NCBI GenBank assembly: GCA_004297165.1
Contig: SCUJ01000008.1
Span: forward strand, 248,001-312,000
Source: Gammaproteobacteria bacterium
GTDB taxonomy: Bacteria > Pseudomonadota > Gammaproteobacteria > Eutrophobiales > Eutrophobiaceae
Direction: 5' to 3'
Length of the DNA: 64,000 nt
Part shown: positions 37,500 through 46,207 of the stretch, piece by piece
Position numbering within the stretch: position 1 is the first letter of the stretch
How the letters are laid out: every line of letters begins with the position of its first letter
Position numbers and translations under genes: made by a program
The notes under the pieces: generated by a model
Database searches by the model: none
What the model saw: only the letters and a program-made list of their open reading frames with translations
Told to the model about the DNA's origin: nothing

Positions 37500-38211
37500 A
37501 TCCGCGGTCGAGCAGCTCGCGGAGCAGGGGTATGGTGAGCCTTTTCTGCCGCTCGAGCGCCGTTTCATCCAGCCGCTCGAGCAGCCGGAACAGACTGTGG
37601 GTATCCCTGGCGCAACGGGTCATGATGTATTGCGCGATCTCCTCCGGCAGATCCAGACCCCGCTCCGCGGCGCGCTCCCGCAAGGCCCGGATGAGGGTTT
37701 CATCATCCGGGGGCTCCAGGAGAAAACCTAGATCCCAGGCCAGCCGCGTCTTGAGGTCCGGCAGTTCGATCGAAATCTCCCGCGGTCCAAGTCTGGAAGC
37801 GAAGACCAGGGCCTTCCCGGCCTCCCGCATCCGGTTGAAGAGATGGAAAAGTTCCCTTTCCCAGTCTGGCTTTCCCGCCAGTTGATCGAGGTCGTCCAGA
37901 CAGACGAGATCCAGACTGTCCAGCCCCTGGAGCAGATCCGGCGAGAGTTCGCGAATCTGCCGTAACGGGATATAGCCGGCATTTTTTTGCCTGGCGCTTG
38001 CCGCACCGCAAACCGCGTGCAGGAGATGGCTCTTGCCCGTCCCGGCCCGGCCCCAGAGATAGATATTCCCGCCGCCCTCGCCCAATGAGAGCGCCTTGAG
38101 CGCCGCCACGGCCGCGTGATTGCGCCCGGCAATATAGGCGGCGAAATCGAAGCGCCGGATCCAGGCGAACGGCAGCGCGATCTGCCGCGCTGAATCCGCG
38201 CCGCTATTCAT
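37471..38211 (-). CDS. hda: DnaA regulatory inactivator Hda
   Basis: 246 residues, AAA+ fold. The N-terminal QIALPF is the sliding-clamp-binding motif expected of Hda. Walker A is GRAGTGKSHLLHA, Walker B LVCLDDLDQLAG, and the arginine-finger region and sensor helices follow. It has only the ATPase part of DnaA, without the DNA-binding domain. With the clamp it makes DnaA-ATP hydrolyse to stop re-initiation. It lies next to the DUF2066 gene, as is common in gammaproteobacteria, but perM is not between them. Confidence 0.92.
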   Translation of the reverse strand: MNSGADSARQIALPFAWIRRFDFAAYIAGRNHAAVAALKALSLGEGGGNIYLWGRAGTGKSHLLHAVCGAASARQKNAGYIPLRQIRELSPDLLQGLDSLDLVCLDDLDQLAGKPDWERELFHLFNRMREAGKALVFASRLGPREISIELPDLKTRLAWDLGFLLEPPDDETLIRALRERAAERGLDLPEEIAQYIMTRCARDTHSLFRLLERLDETALERQKRLTIPLLRELLDRGYDPDARKIP

Positions 38212-38250
38212 GGTGCGATACGTTCACGATACGGTCCCGATCTCTCCGGA

Positions 38251-39303
38251 TCAGGGCAACAGCCGGTAGATCCGTTCGCCGGAATTGGCAATCGGTTGCA
38301 ACCTCCGGCTCAGGGCGATGGCCTGGACGATCGCCGCCTCGCCGCCGTGTGCAGTAACCGAGAAACTGACCTGGCCCGGCGCCACCTGTGTCACCTGCAC
38401 ATCCGTCACCGAACTCAAGGAGCGAAGATACTTGAGGGTCTCGGCATACTGGTCATTGGTGTTTATCTCCGCCACCGTGATGCTGACCCGCGTTCCCACG
38501 CCCGCCACACTCTGGATGACATAGCGCGCCGCCAGGGTATCGGCCAGGCTGTCTATCAGTTCCTCCAGCGCGAGGTCCGCGATCTCCCCGCGGGTGTTCC
38601 AGTCCAGGGTCTCGCCAGCCAGATAAATATGCCATTCGGCCTCCCAAATCCCGGGCTCCGGGGAAACGATCTTGCCGGCAAGGACGGCGTCCGCGCCATA
38701 GCGGGCGGAGGCCTCTGTTATCGCCGGCAGGTCCGCTGACCCGATGTCGGCGGCGCGGATGCGGCTGCTGTCTTCCAGATCCAGCAATGGAAAAACAAGT
38801 CCAATCCCCCGGCGTCTGGCCCGATCCTCCAGGACCGCGATGAACCCGGGCTTGCTGTCCTGACCGACGATGAACGGCCCGCCGGCATCCTCGGATACAA
38901 GCCACACCAAGGTCCCCGGCCGCTCCGCCCCCCAGATGGATGCCCCGAGCCCCCGCAGTTGCTGGCTCAGGAGGCGTTCGTCGAAGCGGGCCCACAACAG
39001 GGTCTCCGGCTGGGTGACCAAGGCCGGATCGGCGCTGACAGGTACTCGCTCACGGTAAAGATATTGCTGCACAAGCCTCTGTGACTCGCCAAGGACCGGC
39101 GCAAACTCCGGCCGGCCGGGGGCGGTGCGATCCCCGGTCAGTTTGATCAACACCTGCCCCAAGGCCGCCCGGATCGCCCCCGGCCGGCGCTGATCAGTCT
39201 GGTCCGAGACCGGAACTTCGGCCTCATAGAGATCGCCGACCGGGACCGCGCGCGCCGCGCATGGCAGAAGGATCAACAACAGACAGGCGAGAGACATTCT
39301 CAT
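38251..39303 (-). CDS. DUF2066 family periplasmic protein
   Basis: 350 residues from ATG 39303. A Sec signal peptide (MRMSLACLLLILLPCAARA) precedes VPVGDLYEAEVPVSDQ, the typical DUF2066 opening. LGQVLIKLTGDR and the ERIYRLLP end also fit. Function is unknown. The gene lies between hda and the divergent purM, a conserved gammaproteobacterial order. A longer open frame to 39390 would overlap purM and lacks a signal peptide at the N-terminus, so it is rejected. Confidence 0.85.
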   Translation of the reverse strand: MRMSLACLLLILLPCAARAVPVGDLYEAEVPVSDQTDQRRPGAIRAALGQVLIKLTGDRTAPGRPEFAPVLGESQRLVQQYLYRERVPVSADPALVTQPETLLWARFDERLLSQQLRGLGASIWGAERPGTLVWLVSEDAGGPFIVGQDSKPGFIAVLEDRARRRGIGLVFPLLDLEDSSRIRAADIGSADLPAITEASARYGADAVLAGKIVSPEPGIWEAEWHIYLAGETLDWNTRGEIADLALEELIDSLADTLAARYVIQSVAGVGTRVSITVAEINTNDQYAETLKYLRSLSSVTDVQVTQVAPGQVSFSVTAHGGEAAIVQAIALSRRLQPIANSGERIYRLLP

Positions 39304-39380
39304 GGACACAACGCTATGCAACCGGCCGGGACAAGTCAAGGATTGCGGGAGGGGCATCCGCCCGATAACATGAGCGCCCC

Positions 39381-40424
39381 ATGACCGCACGCAACCCCAC
39401 CACCAGTTATGCCGATGCCGGCGTCAGCATCGATCGGGGCGATCAGCTCGTCTCGCGTATTAAAAAGCGCGTGGACGGGTCCCGTCGTCCCGGGGTGATG
39501 GGAGGACTCGGCGGTTTCGGCGCACTCTTCGACATGGCGGCGTTGAAGTACCGGAATCCGGTGCTGGTCTCGGGCACGGACGGCGTCGGCACCAAGATCA
39601 AGATCGCCGCGGATCTGAACCGGCACGATGACATCGGGATCGACCTCGTCGCGATGTGCGTCAACGACCTGCTGGTCCAGGGGGCCGAACCCCTCTTCTT
39701 TCTCGATTATTATGTCTGCGAAACGCTCGACGTGGACGTCGCGGAGCGCGTCATCGACGGGATCGTCCGGGGTTGCGAGATCGCCGGCTGCGCCCTGGTG
39801 GGTGGGGAGACCGCCGAACACCCGAAGGCCTTTCCGCCGGGAGAATACGACCTCGCCGGATTCTGCGTCGGGGTGGTGGAGAAGGATCGGATCATCGACG
39901 GCAGCCGGGTGCGCACGGGCGATGCCGTGATCGCGCTCGCCTCGAGCGGCCCGCATTCCAACGGTTACTCGCTGATCCGCAAGGTGCTTGCGGACTCCGC
40001 CACACACCCGGACACCGCCTTCGCAACAGGCACGCTTGCGGACGCCCTGCTCGCCCCCACCCGCATCTATGTGCGACCGGTGCTATCGATACTCGATAAG
40101 GTCGAGATCCGGGCGATCGCGCACATCACCGGCGGCGGTTTGCTGGAAAACATCCCCCGGGTGTTACCCGACGGTCTTGGTGTCGTACTGGATACCGCGA
40201 GCTGGGACTTGCCGCCGATCTTCCACTGGCTGATGACGACCGGGAACATTGAACGCCGGGAGATGCACCGGACCTTCAACTGCGGCGTGGGCATGATCCT
40301 CATCACCCCGCGTGAATCCGCGGAGACCGTCATCGATCTACTGCGGCAACAGGGCGAGGCCGCCTGGCTGCTGGGCAAGGTCACGGATGCAAAAGCAAAA
40401 GAAGATCTCGTAACCTTTCGATAG
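39381..40424 (+). CDS. purM: Phosphoribosylformylglycinamidine cyclo-ligase (AIR synthetase)
   Basis: 347 residues. PurM-type ATP-binding fold with [22 protein letters not shown], the [20 protein letters not shown] core (cut at [10 protein letters not shown]) and [11 protein letters not shown]. It closes the imidazole ring in purine synthesis. purN, usually its neighbour, is absent here: the next gene, trmJ, is convergent with a five-base gap. purM is divergent from the DUF2066 gene. Confidence 0.95.
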   Translation: MTARNPTTSYADAGVSIDRGDQLVSRIKKRVDGSRRPGVMGGLGGFGALFDMAALKYRNPVLVSGTDGVGTKIKIAADLNRHDDIGIDLVAMCVNDLLVQGAEPLFFLDYYVCETLDVDVAERVIDGIVRGCEIAGCALVGGETAEHPKAFPPGEYDLAGFCVGVVEKDRIIDGSRVRTGDAVIALASSGPHSNGYSLIRKVLADSATHPDTAFATGTLADALLAPTRIYVRPVLSILDKVEIRAIAHITGGGLLENIPRVLPDGLGVVLDTASWDLPPIFHWLMTTGNIERREMHRTFNCGVGMILITPRESAETVIDLLRQQGEAAWLLGKVTDAKAKEDLVTFR

Positions 40425-40429
40425 CACAC

Positions 40430-41176
40430 TCAATCCTTCCGTGCCGCCGCCTTCCGCGCCGCCCGGATGATGCCCATCATGATGTTGTATTCGTTCAGGT
40501 CCATCCGGGAGCGATTGAACAACCGCTTCAGACGCCGCATCAGCAATCTTGGTTGCTCCGGATCGAAGTAGCCGATCTCCGCGAGGCAGGTCTGAAGTTC
40601 GGCATAAAAGCGATCCATGTGGGCCACCTCCGCCGGGGGTACGCGATCTTCGGGGGGCAATCCGGCCGGTGACTGACGCAGATATTGCCGGCGCAATTCA
40701 TAACTCAGGATCTGCGCCGCGGCGGCGAGATTCAACGACTTGAATTCGGGATCCGTCGGGATCCGGATCATGCCATGGCAGAGATCGAGTTCGGCGTTAC
40801 TCAGGCCAGAACTCTCCCGGCCGAATACGATGGCCACGTCCGCGCCCTCCTCCGCCTGCCGCAACACCAAGGCCATGGCTTCCTCCGGCGCGTAGACCGG
40901 CCAGTCGATGTTTCGACTTCTGCCGCTCGTCGCGAGCACCAGCCCGCAACCCGAGAGCGCCTCCGCGAGCGATTCATGGCGCCCTGCGGCGGCGAGGAGA
41001 TCATCTGCCCCGGAGGCGCGGGCGGTCGCCTCGGCGCTCGGGAACACGCTGGTTGCAACGAGATCCAGTCGCCGGAGCCCCATGGTCTTCAGCGCGCGGG
41101 CGGTCGCGCCGATATTGCCAGGATGGGTGGTGCCCACCAGCACGAAATGAATATGGTCAAGCAACTCGTTCTGCAT
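40430..41176 (-). CDS. trmJ: tRNA (cytidine/uridine-32-2'-O)-methyltransferase
   Basis: 248 residues. SPOUT trefoil-knot methyltransferase: VLVGTTHPGNIGATARALKTMG at the N-terminus (cut at THPGNIGATARAL), then the knot region VFGRESSGLSNAEL, IPTDPEFKSLNLAAAAQI. It 2'-O-methylates residue 32 of several tRNAs. It is divergent from suhB, an arrangement conserved from E. coli onward. Confidence 0.93.
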   Translation of the reverse strand: MQNELLDHIHFVLVGTTHPGNIGATARALKTMGLRRLDLVATSVFPSAEATARASGADDLLAAAGRHESLAEALSGCGLVLATSGRSRNIDWPVYAPEEAMALVLRQAEEGADVAIVFGRESSGLSNAELDLCHGMIRIPTDPEFKSLNLAAAAQILSYELRRQYLRQSPAGLPPEDRVPPAEVAHMDRFYAELQTCLAEIGYFDPEQPRLLMRRLKRLFNRSRMDLNEYNIMMGIIRAARKAAARKD

Positions 41177-41240
41177 GGATTCGCTTCACGTTACAGGGAG
41201 AGACACTTACAATTCCACGTTTAATGGATCGGAGTCAATC

Positions 41241-42035
41241 ATGCATCCCATGCTGAACATCGCCATCCGGGCGGCTCACGCCGCCGGCGACCATATCATA
41301 AAATACGTCGATCGCGCTCCGGACCTCGTCGTGAAAAACAAAGGGCGCAGCGACTTCGTCAGCGATGTGGACCGGCGGGCGGAAGCCATCATCATTGACA
41401 TCCTGCGCAAGGCCTATCCACAGCACGCGATCCTCGCGGAAGAGACAGGGGGACAAGGCGAGAGCGAGTTCCAGTGGCTGATCGACCCGCTGGACGGCAC
41501 CACCAATTTCCTGCACGGATTTCCCCAGTTCGCGGTCTCCATCGCGCTGAAATTCCGCGGCGGCCTGGATCAGGCGGTCGTCTATGACCCCCTGCGGCAG
41601 GAGCTCTTCACCGCGAGCAAGGGCGCAGGCGCCTACCTGAACAAAAAGCGGATTCGCGTCAGCAAACGTCGCACCCTGCAAGGCGCGCTGCTCGGCACCG
41701 GCATTCCATTCGGCGACAGCCAGGACCTGGAGCCTTTCTTCAGCACCCTGCGAGGCATGTACAGGGAAATTGCCGGGATTCGCCGGGCCGGGGCCGCCTC
41801 GCTGGATCTGGCCTATGTCGCCTGCGGGAGGCTGGACGGATTCTGGGAATTTGGACTGCATCCCTGGGACATGGCCGCCGGGGCGTTGTTGATAATCGAG
41901 GCGGGTGGATATGTGTCTGACATGCAGGGCGGCGGGGATTATCTGGAGAGTGGCAATATCTTCTGCGCCAACCCGGACCTGCATCGGGAACTGGGCGCCC
42001 TGATCAAGTCGCGATCCTCTCATACATTTCCCTGA
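41241..42035 (+). CDS. suhB: Inositol-1-monophosphatase SuhB
   Basis: 264 residues. Metal and substrate motifs: EETGG, DPLDGTTNFLHGFPQF, and WDMAAGALLIIEAGG. SuhB also works in rRNA transcription antitermination. The ATG at 41241 has GGAGT five bases upstream and gives the usual N-terminus (MHPMLNIAIRAA); the frame opens 22 codons earlier. Its last 32 bases overlap the convergent nucleotidyltransferase gene. Confidence 0.93.
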   Translation: MHPMLNIAIRAAHAAGDHIIKYVDRAPDLVVKNKGRSDFVSDVDRRAEAIIIDILRKAYPQHAILAEETGGQGESEFQWLIDPLDGTTNFLHGFPQFAVSIALKFRGGLDQAVVYDPLRQELFTASKGAGAYLNKKRIRVSKRRTLQGALLGTGIPFGDSQDLEPFFSTLRGMYREIAGIRRAGAASLDLAYVACGRLDGFWEFGLHPWDMAAGALLIIEAGGYVSDMQGGGDYLESGNIFCANPDLHRELGALIKSRSSHTFP

Positions 42036-42783
42036 CCTGAACGGCGAGCGGCGCAAGACTGCCACCCGCCTTCCCGTTCCGCATCAGCGCCAGATATTCC
42101 CGCTGGGCCTTTTCGAGGGCCTCCGGCGAGCCAATATCCCGGTGATATACCTGATTCCGCCAGGTGAAGATCCTTCCGACCAGCTGTGGCAACACCTGGG
42201 TGCTGAAATCGATCGCCTCACTACCGACGCTCTCGAGTATCCTGAATATCGAGGGCTCCAGGAGATAAACAGCGGCATTGGCAAGCGTACCGGGCGGGTC
42301 CGGTTCCTTTTCATGAAAGCCCCGGACGATTTTCTGTTCATCGAGAACAACGATGCCACAGGTGCTTGGCGAATCCGTTTCATAAACCATCATGGTCATC
42401 TCGGCCTTTGCCGGACGGCGTTTGTGGGCGCGCATGAATTCCTTCAGATCGCCAAGACACAGATTATCCGCATGGATCATGAGGATGGTCTCGTCGGCAA
42501 AGAATTTTCTGTTTCTGAGGAGCGTGCCGCCGGTATTAAGCAAGGCATCTTCATGCACTAGGGTGACCTTGCGCTGTATCGCATGCCCTTCCAGGTATTT
42601 TCGCACCAGTCCGGCGTGATGATGGGTATTGATCAGGATCGAATCGACCCCGGCGCGATCCAACGCTTCAAGCCAGAAATCCAACAATGGCCTGGCGGCG
42701 ATGGGCATGAGACATTTTGGCAGGGTGTCGGTTAATGGACGCAGTCTTTGGCCGACGCCGGCGGCGAGCAGGAGCGCTTTCAT
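42004..42783 (-). CDS. Sugar-phosphate nucleotidyltransferase
   Basis: 259 residues. The nucleotidyltransferase signature is at the N-terminus: MKALLLAAGVGQRLRPLTD with TLPKCLMPIA, and HADN as the metal-binding Asp region. The length suggests the HddC/RmlA-like group that joins a sugar-1-phosphate to NTP; the base used cannot be told. Its ATG overlaps the stop of the reversed HldE-like gene (ATGA), so the two are coupled and probably act in succession: phosphorylation, then activation. It ends the seven-gene operon that starts at 49251. Confidence 0.85.
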   Translation of the reverse strand: MKALLLAAGVGQRLRPLTDTLPKCLMPIAARPLLDFWLEALDRAGVDSILINTHHHAGLVRKYLEGHAIQRKVTLVHEDALLNTGGTLLRNRKFFADETILMIHADNLCLGDLKEFMRAHKRRPAKAEMTMMVYETDSPSTCGIVVLDEQKIVRGFHEKEPDPPGTLANAAVYLLEPSIFRILESVGSEAIDFSTQVLPQLVGRIFTWRNQVYHRDIGSPEALEKAQREYLALMRNGKAGGSLAPLAVQVREMYERIAT

Positions 42784-44288
42784 GAAGCAAATGGCCGCGC
42801 CTGCAGTATTTCCCTGCGCAATTCTTCCACAGTCAGCGGAATATTCCCCACCTTGCCCACCTGGCAGGCGGCCGCCATGGACCCGATATAAGCCGAGGTC
42901 CAGATATCCGCCCCAGCGGCCAGCGCCAGCGAGGCGCAGGTCAATAGCGCATCGCCCGCCCCTGCCACATCCCTGGGCGCATTGTTCAGTGCGGGCAATC
43001 TGTCGGTCGCGAAACCGCTCGCGTTATCCGCCCCGGCATGGGTCAAGGTCCCCTCCGCACCCAGGGTAATGAACACATTTTCCGCCCTGGCCTTCTGCCT
43101 GAGCAATTCCCCGAGCACGACCAGACCATCGGTGAAGTTTTGCAAGGCAAGGCGCGCCTCCCGCTCTGTAGGCGTGAGCAGTTTCATCGAGTGGAATCTC
43201 GACACGTCCCCTACCTGGGAAGAGGACTGACTGTCCGCGACCATCATGATCTCCCGGGCGCGGAATTCATCAATCAGTCTTGATACCATCTCGTCCGGCA
43301 GACAGCCGTAGTTGAAATCCGAAAAGATGACCAGATCCAGGTCATCGATCACCGCTGTCACGCGGTGCATTATCCGCTCCTGCAAATCCCGACTGATGGG
43401 ATTCTGGCGCAAGTGATTGACCCTGAGCAGGGTTTTTGAATTGGCACGGTATCGTTGTTTAAGTGTAGTCGGGCGCGCTTCGTCGGTAAGCAGGGTGTTT
43501 TTCACACCCGCTTTCTCTAGTTCCCGCACAGCGAATTCCGCCGTCGCGTCGGTCCCGCATACGCCGACGTAGATGACTTCCGCGCCCAGCGCCCGGGCAT
43601 GGGCCGAGACGATGCCCGCACCGCCGATGAAACGTTCCTGCATCACGGGCGTTACGACGATCGTCGGATCCTCCTGGGACATGCCCAGCGCATCGCAGGT
43701 GATGTACTCATCAATGATCAGATCGCCGAGAACGAGGGTCTTGAGCGCGCCGATCTTTTTCAAGGTATCAGCCGCCGCCGCAGTGTCTATGCCATGCCGT
43801 TGCAGATATTTTTCCGGCTGACGTATGGTCGAATAATTCAGATGCCGGAATTCATCCCGAAGGAGATCGATCGAGGAAAAACTGATATCGCCAGATGAAA
43901 ACAGCAGCTTGCCGCCATAGCCTTGCAAGGCATGAAGTTCGGGATTATCCATCCTTTCATGCTCCTTCCCCTTCACCACCACCGCGGGTCGCAGGACCCT
44001 GATGAAATCGGCGGGTTGGTCGTGCAAGATGAAAGCGTATTGCACCCAGCTGTTTGCCTTCACGCCCGCCAGACGCAGGTCTTCCGCCAGCATGACTCCT
44101 TCATGTCCGTCGGCATGCACCCCCACAACCAGATAATCGCCGCATTCCGAGGCAAAGCGCAAGAGTCGCAGGTGACCGGGGTGGACTATGTTGAAATTTC
44201 CGGAGACGAAGGTGATCCGCGCCCCCGCCTTTCTCACCGCGAGAATTTCCCGCAACGCCGTTTGCGAATCCGGATGCAGTCCCCGCAT
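42780..44288 (-). CDS. Bifunctional HldE-like protein in reversed order: nucleotidylyltransferase then PfkB kinase
   Basis: 502 residues. The N-terminal domain (about 1-150) is an RfaE2-type nucleotidylyltransferase with FVSGNFNIVHPGHL, containing the HxGH motif. The C-terminal domain (about 180-502) is an RfaE1-type PfkB kinase: VLGDLIIDEYI, TTLKQRYRA, and the DVAGAGDAL signature with the catalytic Asp. Classical HldE has the kinase first. By homology it would phosphorylate a heptose-7-phosphate or similar sugar at C1 and attach a nucleotide. No gmhA or gmhB is in the window. It is coupled to the nucleotidyltransferase downstream, and the radical SAM gene lies three bases upstream. Confidence 0.85.
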   Translation of the reverse strand: MRGLHPDSQTALREILAVRKAGARITFVSGNFNIVHPGHLRLLRFASECGDYLVVGVHADGHEGVMLAEDLRLAGVKANSWVQYAFILHDQPADFIRVLRPAVVVKGKEHERMDNPELHALQGYGGKLLFSSGDISFSSIDLLRDEFRHLNYSTIRQPEKYLQRHGIDTAAAADTLKKIGALKTLVLGDLIIDEYITCDALGMSQEDPTIVVTPVMQERFIGGAGIVSAHARALGAEVIYVGVCGTDATAEFAVRELEKAGVKNTLLTDEARPTTLKQRYRANSKTLLRVNHLRQNPISRDLQERIMHRVTAVIDDLDLVIFSDFNYGCLPDEMVSRLIDEFRAREIMMVADSQSSSQVGDVSRFHSMKLLTPTEREARLALQNFTDGLVVLGELLRQKARAENVFITLGAEGTLTHAGADNASGFATDRLPALNNAPRDVAGAGDALLTCASLALAAGADIWTSAYIGSMAAACQVGKVGNIPLTVEELRREILQARPFAS

Positions 44289-44291
44289 GGG

Positions 44292-45386
44292 TCAGATGAA
44301 ATTATCGTGCGGTTCGGGATGATCGAGCCGCCATAAATATCTGTTCACTTCGTCCATCCGGCAATTCACGCGGCACTGACTGATATCGAGATCCTTGCGG
44401 ATGAATTCAAAACTCTGGCGCCGCAACTCGCCCTCCCAGATATCCCTGAAGCCCTGTTCGTGTATGTTACCGTATCTGAATTTCTGGTTGCCCAAATAGG
44501 CGCTACAGCCATAGACGCTGCCATCCGCCATGATGTAGGCCCAGAAAAAAGGCGTTGCATAGCACTTGTCGTACAGGCGCTTTTCCTCGTTCAACTTGTG
44601 CATCGTATGCTTGCGATAAATGACGTGGAAATTCGCATCATTCAGGCTGGACAGGCGCGCATCCAGTTCGCCGAATTTCTCATAACGCAGGTTTTCGTAG
44701 GTGTGGGAGATGCCGTAAAGGCTCTGCGTATAGGGCTTGACCACAAGATAATCCACGCCGATTGCTTTCAATCTGACGCCGAGGTCGTATACCTCATGGG
44801 CGTTTTCCGGCAAGAGCAGGATTTGTCCGCCGATTGTACAGCGGTGGCGATTGGCGTTTCTCAGCCTGACAGCCTCGGCGAAATTATCCATCACCCGCTC
44901 GAAATCAGCCGCCTTGGTGCGATGAATCGCGGCATAGGTCTCCGGGCTGCCCGCATTGACGCTGGTCTTGATCCAGCTGCAATTGCGTACAAATGCCTCA
45001 ATATTTCTCCGCGTGAACGGCACCATGTTGGTCGTCATCGAAGTGTCTATGCCGCAACTGGTGCAGTGATCGAGGATCTCCGGGAGCGGTTTCCACAGGG
45101 AGGGTTCGCCTTCCCCGGCGAACATGATGCTCCGTACGCCAAGCGCGCCCATCTCGGTCAACCGTTCCTTCAGCTTGTCGGCATCGAGGCTGCGGTTCTG
45201 ATAACCGATGTAATCCACCGAGCAAAAGACGCAACGGTGGTTACAGGCCCCCATGGGCGAGAGCTCCATATACACCGGATAAATGGTTTTCGCCGTTGCC
45301 CAGTCATGCCTGCCCTGCAACCAGCGCGACGTCCGCTCGGGGTGATACTGCAGCTTGTGACTATCTATAGCATATTCATCAGCCAT
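44292..45386 (-). CDS. Radical SAM/SPASM domain protein A
   Basis: 364 residues. The radical SAM cluster motif CNHRCVFC lies about 51 residues from the start, with MFAGEGEPSL as the SAM-binding GGEP-like turn. A C-terminal SPASM-type cysteine set follows (CYATPFFWAYIMADGSVYGCSAYLG, cut at DGSVYGCSAYLG; then CRVNCRMDE) for auxiliary iron-sulfur clusters. The ATG at 45386 has AGGAG seven bases upstream. It overlaps the upstream epimerase gene by eight bases. In a sugar operon it might carry out a radical dehydration, epimerisation or dehydrogenation, but the substrate is unknown. Confidence 0.85.
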   Translation of the reverse strand: MADEYAIDSHKLQYHPERTSRWLQGRHDWATAKTIYPVYMELSPMGACNHRCVFCSVDYIGYQNRSLDADKLKERLTEMGALGVRSIMFAGEGEPSLWKPLPEILDHCTSCGIDTSMTTNMVPFTRRNIEAFVRNCSWIKTSVNAGSPETYAAIHRTKAADFERVMDNFAEAVRLRNANRHRCTIGGQILLLPENAHEVYDLGVRLKAIGVDYLVVKPYTQSLYGISHTYENLRYEKFGELDARLSSLNDANFHVIYRKHTMHKLNEEKRLYDKCYATPFFWAYIMADGSVYGCSAYLGNQKFRYGNIHEQGFRDIWEGELRRQSFEFIRKDLDISQCRVNCRMDEVNRYLWRLDHPEPHDNFI

Positions 45387-46197
45387 TCGGATTCTCCTCG
45401 CGGGACAGCCTTTGCCGGCACCAGGTTCGCAGGATCTCGCGTACATCGCCCGGTTGATAATCGTAATCTCTTACCGCCTTGTCAATCGACAGGTTAAAGA
45501 AATGTCGGCGCGCATCCGCGCAATGGACCTGCGAATTGGATTGGAGACATGCCTTCAGCAGCATAACTATCGAGGCGAGCGAGAGCTCGGCGCGACAGGC
45601 CAGATTGATGACGTCGTAACCGGGATGGATCCGCACATGGCGAAGAAACCCCGCCAGTGTGGGGATATCCACGAAGTTATTGTATTCTCTCTCCGCATTG
45701 AATATCTCAATATCCTCTCCATGTCGCAATTTTTCGAAGGTGCGGGACATGAAGTTGCTCATCTTGCCGAGTTCGAGCACTGCGGGCAACCTTACGACAA
45801 GTGTGGGGATGCCCGTGGTCTCGCATAATTTTTCCCCGATAAGTTTCGTCAGCCCATACAACCCCGGCCCTTGCAGCGGGGCTGACTCGGCGATCTGCTC
45901 GCAATCCTGTTTGCCATAAACCGAGACGCTGGAAATAAAGATAATCTCATCGACCTTGTGTTCGCGCGCGGCGTGCAACACCTGGCGCAGATAATCCAGA
46001 TTTGCCGCCAGCAACCCGGCGGGATCGCCCTCATCCGCGCGCCCGGCCGAGTGCAATAACCTGACTTTTTCATGAGACAGGGGCCGTGACTCCGTGAGAT
46101 CGTCCAGCCTTAATACGGGCTGGCCGGAGAGCGCATAGCTCTGGCATAAGCCGGTTCCCACCTCTCCGCCCTGGCCGGTGATAACGAGTATGGGCAT
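45379..46197 (-). CDS. NAD-dependent epimerase/dehydratase family protein A
   Basis: 272 residues. Extended SDR fold: the glycine motif is ITGQGGEVG in place of the usual GxxGxxG, and the Ser and Tyr-Lys catalytic set is seen in FISSVSVYG and GLYGLTKLIGEKL. It probably modifies a nucleotide-activated sugar. The ATG at 46197 is chosen as it opens the first strand (MPILVITGQ). It follows the E1 beta gene after ten bases and overlaps radical SAM gene A by eight bases. The atypical cofactor loop deserves a check. Confidence 0.8.
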   Translation of the reverse strand: MPILVITGQGGEVGTGLCQSYALSGQPVLRLDDLTESRPLSHEKVRLLHSAGRADEGDPAGLLAANLDYLRQVLHAAREHKVDEIIFISSVSVYGKQDCEQIAESAPLQGPGLYGLTKLIGEKLCETTGIPTLVVRLPAVLELGKMSNFMSRTFEKLRHGEDIEIFNAEREYNNFVDIPTLAGFLRHVRIHPGYDVINLACRAELSLASIVMLLKACLQSNSQVHCADARRHFFNLSIDKAVRDYDYQPGDVREILRTWCRQRLSREENPNG

Positions 46198-46207
46198 GGC
46201 CGCCCGC

